Shown here in pieces: positions 23,701 through 28,951 of a stretch of 28,951 nt of DNA. The stretch's first letter is position 1. Every line of letters starts with the position of its first letter. The stretch comes from an uncultured Acidobacteriota bacterium (GTDB lineage: Bacteria; Acidobacteriota; Blastocatellia; Pyrinomonadales; Pyrinomonadaceae). The translations under genes and the position numbers were made by a program. The DNA lies in the NCBI GenBank assembly GCA_902826385.1, contig CADEEU010000005.1, positions 1 through 28,951 on the forward strand, in the 5' to 3' direction. The notes below the pieces were generated by a model. That model saw only the letters and a program-made list of their open reading frames with translations, was not told the origin of the DNA and made no database searches.

Positions 23701-25206
23701 ATGAGTTTTTTTCAAACATTTCGCGGAAGGCTTCTGCTTATTCTGGCAATGCTGATCGTCGCGACGCTTGGCGTTCAGTATTATCTGAACTACCTGACTC
23801 AGCAGGAAAATATCGATCTGCGCGACGCTCAGGCTCGCGCCCTTGTAGCAGGAATCGCACTGGGCACAACGGGCATAACTTCGCCCAAAGAACGTGTGAT
23901 CGACCTTATAGACCGCCCCGACCAGGCATTTCTTGACGAAGATTCGCGTTCCCGGATAATCGACGTGATCATTATCGACGAACAGTGGCAGGTAAGTGAC
24001 AGCCTTAATCCGAACTACTGGCCAGTCGAGGGCGAGGACGGGAAAAACGTCTATCGTAAGTTGAAAGATCTAAACGACCTTCCCCCTCTAATGGAAGGCG
24101 GCCGGCTCGGCGACGACCTTAAGAACTTCCCGAACCAGAAGACGACCCACAATAAGAACAGCGACAACGAAGCCCGTGCTGTGCCCATAGAAACCGACCG
24201 CGGCCGATGGTACGTGATGGTTCTTCTGCGAAACGACAAAGATGAGGCAGCCTCTCGAGCTGCGCGGCCGCTGTTGGTGACACTAGCCTTGCTTTCGATA
24301 TCTACGGTCATCACATTCTGGCTTGTTTGGCGATTCACGCGTCCGATCGCAAATCTCTCAGACGCCGCACGGCGAGTGGCGGACGGCGATCTTACGGTCC
24401 GCGTTCCGGACAAAGACCGGGGCGACGAAATGGGACAGCTGGCTTACCAGTTCAACGAAATGACTGCCGAGCTTGAAAAAACCAAAGAGCTCGAAGCCCA
24501 ACTTCAGCAGGCGGAAAAGAGCGCGGTCATAGGGCGTTTGGGCTCGGCGATCGCCCACGAGATACGCAACCCGCTCAATTACATCAATCTAACTCTGGAT
24601 CACCTGCGTTCCAAGTATTCGCCTGAGGAACCGGAACGAAAAGAGGCGTTTAACAAACTTACCTCGCAGCTAAAAGCCGAGGTTGCCAGGATAAATCAAC
24701 AGATCAGCGATTTTTTAAACTACTCGCGGCCGGCGAAGGCCGATTTGCGGCCGGTCGAAGCTCGGCTGGTCGTCGAAGATTCGCTCCGATTGGTCGAAGC
24801 TCAAGCCGAGGAAAATCACATCAAGATCAGCGTAATTGAGCATGAAGAAGTACCGAAAATCCTTGGCGACCCAGAGTTTCTCCGATCGGTTTTCAATAAC
24901 TTGTTTATAAACGCCGTTCAGGCAATGGGCAGCAACGGCGGCCGTTTGAATGTGAAGATCGCCGGAGAAAGCGGCTTCGTACGATTTGAAGTCTCCGACA
25001 CTGGTGGGGGTATTCCCGCTGAGAGCCTGCCGAAGATATTCGAGCCGTACTTTTCGACGAAAGAAACCGGAACAGGCCTGGGACTGGCCATAGTGCACAA
25101 AATAGTCGAGATGCATAACGGCACTATCAATGTCGAATCGAGAGAAGGTGAAGGAGCAAAATTTACTGTAAGATTACCTAAAGCTGAGGAAGTAACCACG
25201 AAATAA
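23701..25206 (+). CDS. Membrane sensor histidine kinase (NtrB/AtoS-like)
   Basis: A first membrane segment (LLLILAMLIVATLGVQYYL), a periplasmic sensor region of about 155 residues, a second membrane segment (PLLVTLALLSISTVITFWLVW), then HAMP (RFTRPIANLSDAARRVADGDLTV), a HisKA domain with the phospho-acceptor in SAIAHEIRNPLNY (His286) and an HATPase domain with the N box NNLFINAVQAM, DTGGGIP and GTGLGLAIV. The periplasmic region has no family I can name. It is directly followed by its NtrC-like regulator, so the pair controls sigma-54 promoters. No Shine-Dalgarno sequence is obvious at the ATG. The TAA stop lies inside a palindromic element. Confidence 0.94.
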   Translation: MSFFQTFRGRLLLILAMLIVATLGVQYYLNYLTQQENIDLRDAQARALVAGIALGTTGITSPKERVIDLIDRPDQAFLDEDSRSRIIDVIIIDEQWQVSDSLNPNYWPVEGEDGKNVYRKLKDLNDLPPLMEGGRLGDDLKNFPNQKTTHNKNSDNEARAVPIETDRGRWYVMVLLRNDKDEAASRAARPLLVTLALLSISTVITFWLVWRFTRPIANLSDAARRVADGDLTVRVPDKDRGDEMGQLAYQFNEMTAELEKTKELEAQLQQAEKSAVIGRLGSAIAHEIRNPLNYINLTLDHLRSKYSPEEPERKEAFNKLTSQLKAEVARINQQISDFLNYSRPAKADLRPVEARLVVEDSLRLVEAQAEENHIKISVIEHEEVPKILGDPEFLRSVFNNLFINAVQAMGSNGGRLNVKIAGESGFVRFEVSDTGGGIPAESLPKIFEPYFSTKETGTGLGLAIVHKIVEMHNGTINVESREGEGAKFTVRLPKAEEVTTK

Positions 25207-25265
25207 CAAGAAAAGTCACTAGATAAGTAAATTTCCTTTTGTGATTTTTCGTGTTATTCGTGGTT
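25194..25265. repeat. Palindromic element between the kinase and response regulator genes
   Basis: Arms 25194-25219 and 25241-25265 are inverted copies at 23 of 26 positions, allowing one gap, around a 21-nt centre. Phrases are AACCACGAAATAAC on the left and GTTATTCGTGGTT on the right. The kinase stop TAA (25204-25206) is in the left arm, and the regulator ATG follows the right arm by 17 bp, so a transcript hairpin could set how much regulator is made relative to kinase. Confidence 0.7.
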
Positions 25266-25282
25266 GCCTCTTAATCGACACT

Positions 25283-26641
25283 ATGGCAAGAAAATCGATC
25301 CTCGTCGTCGATGACGAGAAAAATCAACGTGAAATACTCGAAACCATTCTCTCGGGCGAAGGCTACGACGTAACGACGGCCAGCTCGGGCGAAGCGGCGA
25401 TGAAGTTCGTCGAATCTCGACGGTTCGATCTCGTATTGACCGATCTGAAGATGACCGGCATGTCGGGCCTCGATCTTCTGAAAGAGCTGACGAATTTCGA
25501 TAAATCGATCATCGTTATTCTGCTTACCGCCCATGGATCGGTCGATTCGGCCGTAGACGCTCTGCGCCTGGGTGCGTTCGATTACCTGCAAAAGCCCTAC
25601 GACAGCGAAAAGCTGTTAGAAACAGTCTCGCGGGCCTTGAACAAACTGTCCGCGCTCGATACTGAGATCGTGTCCGTCTCGCCCGAGATGGACAAGGTCA
25701 AAAAGCTTATCCTGAAGATTGCAAAATCGAACTCGACTGTTCTCATACGCGGTGAAAGCGGCACGGGTAAAGAGTTGATCGCACGTGCGATGCATATGAA
25801 CAGCCTGCGTGCAAGCGAAACTTTCCAAGCCGTTAACTGCGCCGCTATAAACGAAAATCTGCTTGAATCGGAACTGTTTGGTCACGAAAAAGGTTCGTTC
25901 ACGGGAGCCGTGGGTGAAAAGAAGGGTTTGTTCGAGATAGCCGACCACGGAACGCTGTTTCTGGACGAGATCGGCGAGCTTGATATTGCGTTGCAGGCAA
26001 AGCTGCTTCGCGCCTTGCAGGAACGTGAGATACGCCGCGTCGGCGGTATAAAAGAGATCACCATCGACGTTCGTGTGCTGGCCGCGACTAACCGCGACTT
26101 GCTGAAAATGACCGAGGAAAAGCGTTTTCGCGAAGACCTCTATTACCGGTTGAATGTGCTGTCTATCGAAATTCCTCCCTTGCGCGAACGCCAATCGGAC
26201 ATCCCGGTTTTGATCGAATACTTCATCAAAAAACACACGCGCGGCACTGACCGCGACGTCAGTTTAGACTCGGCGGCAAAGAAGCTTTTGAACGACTATC
26301 ACTACCCCGGCAACGTCCGCCAGCTTGAATCTGCCCTCGAACGTGCCATTTTGCTCTGCGAAAACGATATCATCACGCTGGACGACCTTCCGCCCGAGAT
26401 GACCTCCGGCACACGCCCCGCCACAGTCGATGGCGATACCCAGTTCAAACTCCCGCACGAAGGCGTAAATTTCGAAGACGTAGAACGCAGCCTCATAATG
26501 CAGGCCATGGACCGTACCGACAACAACATCACGAAGTCAGCGAAATTGCTCGGCTTGACGTTTAGAACACTCCAATATCGACTGGAGAAATTTGGATTTA
26601 AGAAAGACGGCGACGGAACCGAAGAGTCGGAAGAATCGTAA
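25283..26641 (+). CDS. Sigma-54-dependent response regulator (NtrC family)
   Basis: Receiver domain: ILVVDDEKNQREIL, phospho-acceptor Asp54 in LVLTDLKMTGMSGLDLL, and conserved Lys in LQKPYD. The AAA+ domain has Walker A GESGTGKE (157-164), a GSFTGA loop (204-209, the sigma-54 contact, with Ser in place of the usual Ala), Walker B TLFLDE, and arginine-finger region FREDLYYRLNV. The C-terminal Fis-type helix-turn-helix is NNITKSAKLLGLTFRTLQYRLEKFGF. The start at 25283 gives a standard N-terminus; the longer frame from 25241 begins inside the palindromic element. The target genes are not shown. Confidence 0.95.
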   Translation: MARKSILVVDDEKNQREILETILSGEGYDVTTASSGEAAMKFVESRRFDLVLTDLKMTGMSGLDLLKELTNFDKSIIVILLTAHGSVDSAVDALRLGAFDYLQKPYDSEKLLETVSRALNKLSALDTEIVSVSPEMDKVKKLILKIAKSNSTVLIRGESGTGKELIARAMHMNSLRASETFQAVNCAAINENLLESELFGHEKGSFTGAVGEKKGLFEIADHGTLFLDEIGELDIALQAKLLRALQEREIRRVGGIKEITIDVRVLAATNRDLLKMTEEKRFREDLYYRLNVLSIEIPPLRERQSDIPVLIEYFIKKHTRGTDRDVSLDSAAKKLLNDYHYPGNVRQLESALERAILLCENDIITLDDLPPEMTSGTRPATVDGDTQFKLPHEGVNFEDVERSLIMQAMDRTDNNITKSAKLLGLTFRTLQYRLEKFGFKKDGDGTEESEES

Positions 26642-26672
26642 TCTTTGCACATACAGCAACGGGGAAATTCGT

Positions 26673-26706
26673 GGACAATCCTGCGAATCCTGTCTATCCT
26701 GTTCGC
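26673..26706. repeat. Half-element of ATCCTG repeats
   Basis: Tandem short phrases AATCCTG, AATCCTG and ATCCTG occur between the regulator and the DUF4126 gene. The style (TGTCTATCCTGTTC) resembles one arm of the palindromic intergenic repeats, but I find no inverted partner in the gap, so it may be a single-arm remnant. Confidence 0.35.
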
Positions 26707-26733
26707 GGTTTGTTAGAAAACGGAGGCGTCGCG

Positions 26734-27360
26734 ATGGAATGGTTCTCGACATTAACTTTAGCACTCGGCTCTGCGTGGACAAGCGGAATCAATCTCTACG
26801 CGACCGTCTCGGTACTCGGACTGCTGCAGAAGCTGGGCGGTATTAAGCTGCCGGGCGGGCTCGACGTGCTGGACCATTGGGTGATAATCGGTGTTGCCGG
26901 CGGACTGTATCTCGTTGAGTTTTTTGCCGACAAAATCCCTTACGTCGACAGCGTGTGGGACGTGGTACACACATTTATTCGGGTTCCCGCGGGAGCGATC
27001 GTGGCGTACGCTGCGGTCTCTAACATGGGGCCGGAAATCGTCATCCCGGCAACTCTGATCGGCGGCGGCCTCGCATTTTCCTCTCACGGAACTAAGGCAA
27101 CCGCTCGCATTGCGGCTAACATGTCCCCCGAACCCGTATCTAACTGGGTTCTGTCGATCGTAGAGGACGTGATCGCCATCGCCGGGGTTGTTCTGGCTGT
27201 TTTTGCTCCAATTGTCATCGCGGTAGTTTTGGTTGTGTTCGTTATCCTATTTCTATGGTTTTTCCCCAGAATAGTCCGCGCCATCCGCCGCCTCTTTAAA
27301 GCCACCGCCGCCATGTTCCGTGGCGAAAGCTTTCGCGAAGTCGCCCGTAAAGCGGGTTAG
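26734..27360 (+). CDS. DUF4126 membrane protein
   Basis: I choose the ATG at 26734 because GGAGG (26722-26726) lies 7 nt before it; the frame is open from 26671, through a repeat, without ribosome site. The 208-residue product is mostly hydrophobic: LALGSAWTSGINLYATVSVLGLL at the N-terminus, HWVIIGVAGGLYLVEFFADKIPYVDSVWD, the IVAYAAVSNMGPEIVIPATLIGGGLAFSSHGTKA segment, and a strong final pair (VIAIAGVVLAVFAPIVIAVVLVVFVILFLWF), with a basic tail. These match DUF4126, of unknown function. It follows the two-component pair on the same strand by 92 bp. Confidence 0.8.
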   Translation: MEWFSTLTLALGSAWTSGINLYATVSVLGLLQKLGGIKLPGGLDVLDHWVIIGVAGGLYLVEFFADKIPYVDSVWDVVHTFIRVPAGAIVAYAAVSNMGPEIVIPATLIGGGLAFSSHGTKATARIAANMSPEPVSNWVLSIVEDVIAIAGVVLAVFAPIVIAVVLVVFVILFLWFFPRIVRAIRRLFKATAAMFRGESFREVARKAG

Positions 27361-27383
27361 TCGGGCATTTTTAGAGTGAGCTT

Positions 27384-27593
27384 ATGGAAAGAGTTTTTCA
27401 AATTGTGGCGGTGATGCTAGCGGTTATCGCGGCCTATTTCTTGTGGAACGGCAATAAAGACGGCGCTTTTGTTTCGGTGGCACTTGGATGTGTTTCGTTT
27501 TTCCTAAGCGTGCGTTCGAAGGTTAAACAACGCAACCAGCTTCGCGAACTGGAAAACGAAACGGCACGGGATTCGGCGAGCTCGTCGGACTGA
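27384..27593 (+). CDS. Small membrane protein, unknown
   Basis: A 69-residue product with two likely membrane helices (VFQIVAVMLAVIAAYFLW and GAFVSVALGCVSFFLSV) separated by a short polar turn (NGNKDG), and a charged C-terminal tail rich in Lys, Arg and Glu. A GAGTGAG-type purine stretch lies just upstream of the ATG. It follows the DUF4126 gene by 23 bp on the same strand, so co-transcription is likely. I recognise no family. Confidence 0.6.
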   Translation: MERVFQIVAVMLAVIAAYFLWNGNKDGAFVSVALGCVSFFLSVRSKVKQRNQLRELENETARDSASSSD

Positions 27594-27665
27594 TTCAACC
27601 GATATCTTACTCCTTCATCGCTCCATTCTTACGGTCCAATAGACAAAAGCTTGACCAATTCGTTC

Positions 27666-27700
27666 TTGTTGATTCGCGGCCTTCCGCATAAAATTTACTC
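27666..27700 (+). promoter_or_regulatory. Candidate promoter of the carbonic anhydrase gene (leaderless)
   Basis: TTGTTG (27666-27671), a 17-nt spacer and TAAAAT (27689-27694) sit so that transcription would start at or next to the GTG at 27701, 6 nt after the -10. No Shine-Dalgarno sequence is present. The -35 match is weak (3 of 6). Confidence 0.45.
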
Positions 27701-28357
27701 GTGAGCACCCTTGAACACCTTCTCGCCGGCAATAAAGCCTGGGCACAGAACATAAAGCAAAGCGATCCGCAGTTTTTCGAGAAACTTGCCGGAATACAAA
27801 CGCCGGAATACCTTTGGATCGGCTGTTCGGACAGCCGCATCACACCCGCAACCAGCATCGGGCTTTTGCCTGGCGAAATGTTCGTACATCGTAATGTGGC
27901 GAATCTTGTCAATCACTCCGACATGAATTGTCTTTCGGTTATGCAATTCGCCGTCGACGTTTTGAACGTGAAGCACGTAATCGTCTGCGGGCATTATAGC
28001 TGCGGCGGCGTAATGGCCGCTCTCGACAACACCCGGCTCGGCCTGATCGACAATTGGCTCCGCCACATCCAGGACATAATTCACAAGCACGAAAACGTAC
28101 TTAACGCCGCACCGGATTACAATTCAAGGCTGGACAAATTGTGTGAGATCAACGTCATCGAACAAGTTGTGAGCGTCGGCGAGACGACAATCGTACGAGA
28201 CGCCTGGGACCGCGGTCAGGATCTGACCGTGCACGGCTGGATCTACACGATAGCTGACGGCATTTACCGCGACCTGGGTGTAAGTATAGACTCGCTTGCC
28301 GACCTTGATGCAATGCGGAACTCGACGTTCGAAAACAGAAATATCACGATCGCATGA
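27701..28357 (+). CDS. Beta-class carbonic anhydrase
   Basis: Interconverts CO2 and bicarbonate in the cytoplasm. Zinc ligands are Cys42 in GCSDSR, His98 and Cys101 in CGHYSCGG, with Asp44 and Arg46 forming the usual dyad; HRNVANLV and the GWIYTIADG end match the family. At 218 residues it is of the common bacterial length, and resembles the E. coli Can type. The start is a GTG without a Shine-Dalgarno sequence and with a -10-like box 6 nt before it. The end overlaps the next gene by 4 bp (ATGA), so translation is coupled to the exported protein downstream. Confidence 0.95.
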   Translation: MSTLEHLLAGNKAWAQNIKQSDPQFFEKLAGIQTPEYLWIGCSDSRITPATSIGLLPGEMFVHRNVANLVNHSDMNCLSVMQFAVDVLNVKHVIVCGHYSCGGVMAALDNTRLGLIDNWLRHIQDIIHKHENVLNAAPDYNSRLDKLCEINVIEQVVSVGETTIVRDAWDRGQDLTVHGWIYTIADGIYRDLGVSIDSLADLDAMRNSTFENRNITIA

Positions 28358-28951
28358 AACTAATTTTCAATCGTAAATTTTCAATTATAAATTCTTTCTC
28401 CGGCCTGCTTCTGCTTACGGCCCTGTGCGTGCCCCTTTCGGTTCAGGGACAGATGTCGCGAAAGCCTTCGCCGACCCGCGAGCCCGAAGGCGTGATGGAC
28501 AAAAAGCCGGATTCGAAAAAGAATTCGCTGTTAAAAATTGCTTCGCGTGAAGAGTTCGACACGATCGCCCGCGTCTATCATCAAAACACTCCTTACGCGC
28601 TGCCGCACACGATGTTTGTTATCGACCGGCGCGCCAAAAACAAAATCTATTTCGTGAACTCGCAGCGGTTTCGTTTTCACAAAGATTTTCTGCTCGCGAC
28701 ATATCTGGTCCCACGCGGGGCCGATGTCTTTAAACCGATCTATATCGACGAAGACCGCCGTTTCATTGTCGGGACGGTCGCATGGCAAAAGCCGGTCGAA
28801 AAGTTCACATGGGAGCTTTGGGAAGGCGATCTTGCCTCGGCTGAAATAATTAAAACGGCCAACTCTGCGATCAACACGCATTTCTTCGAGAAGGTCGCGT
28901 ACAAACCGAATTCGATCCGCCAGGAAGATGTTTCAGAGCCGCTCGGCATCG
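28354..28951 (+). CDS. Exported protein, N-terminal part (resembles the leading region of PEP/pyruvate-binding domain proteins), 3' partial
   Basis: The frame starts at an ATG overlapping the carbonic anhydrase stop and runs open to the window end (about 199 residues). A signal peptide is likely (NSFSGLLLLTALCVPLSVQGQ), followed by a charged linker and the region with FDTIARVYHQNTPYALPH, MFVIDRRAKNKIYFVNSQRF and FHKDFLLATYLV. From memory this region precedes PEP/pyruvate-binding (dikinase-like) domains in some acidobacterial proteins, but that domain would lie outside the window. The first 15 or so codons are encoded by an AT-rich direct repeat (AATTTTCAAT at 28362 and 28376), so the natural start could lie later. 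Confidence 0.55.
   Translation, partial: MKLIFNRKFSIINSFSGLLLLTALCVPLSVQGQMSRKPSPTREPEGVMDKKPDSKKNSLLKIASREEFDTIARVYHQNTPYALPHTMFVIDRRAKNKIYFVNSQRFRFHKDFLLATYLVPRGADVFKPIYIDEDRRFIVGTVAWQKPVEKFTWELWEGDLASAEIIKTANSAINTHFFEKVAYKPNSIRQEDVSEPLGI

Noticed and set aside
25616..26236. A 206-residue minus-strand open frame
   Set aside because: Antisense to the AAA+ domain of the NtrC-like regulator.

Overview
The window is a gene-dense stretch of a bacterial chromosome with no rRNA, tRNA, CRISPR array, transposase or phage gene that I can see. The gene set (secreted proteins with low-complexity basic tails, fumarylacetoacetase next to an uncharacterised conserved gene, a YdeP-type molybdoenzyme, and the start of an exported protein resembling the N-terminus of PEP/pyruvate-binding domain proteins) and the many short palindromic elements suggest an Acidobacteriota member, perhaps Blastocatellia/Pyrinomonadaceae. 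That is an inference from style and family memory, not a marker-gene result.

Layout. 1-3.8 kb: the 3' part of a thioredoxin-like/alpha-beta-barrel fusion, convergent with a minus-strand set (polysaccharide deacetylase, FAD oxidoreductase, histone-deacetylase-family amidohydrolase). 3.9-6.7 kb: a VOC protein and a DinB-like protein on minus, divergent from an SAM methyltransferase and a DUF1801 protein. 6.7-12.2 kb, all minus: purF, then a molybdenum operon read fdhD, YdeP-type oxidoreductase, mobA. 12.3-14.7 kb, minus: fahA and an upstream uncharacterised conserved gene. 14.8-16.2 kb, plus: ruvC and an exported SH3 protein. 16.2-18.7 kb, minus: rnc, lepB, psuG. 18.8-23.5 kb, minus: two tandem paralogous exported proteins, each with its own terminator, and an exported penicillin-binding-type transpeptidase with a long Lys/Arg-rich region. 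23.7-28.95 kb, plus: an NtrB/NtrC-like two-component pair, a DUF4126 membrane protein, a small membrane protein, a beta-carbonic anhydrase and an exported protein cut by the window end.

The most unusual signal is a set of palindromic elements. Six lie between genes (near 4.4, 8.15, 11.3, 12.3, 13.7 and 25.2 kb), each with arms of a different sequence, and they sit against or over the stop codon of a neighbouring gene. Two more lie in frame inside genes: an 84-bp palindrome (32-nt arms, 28 of 32 matching) in the methyltransferase, and a 112-bp element with perfect 24-nt inverted arms in the molybdoenzyme. Both coding copies keep the frame open and fall between conserved family blocks, so they look like peptide-coding mobile palindromes tolerated in surface loops.

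A second signal is a TANNNT hexamer 6-7 nt before the start codon in four genes without a Shine-Dalgarno sequence, which suggests leaderless transcripts.
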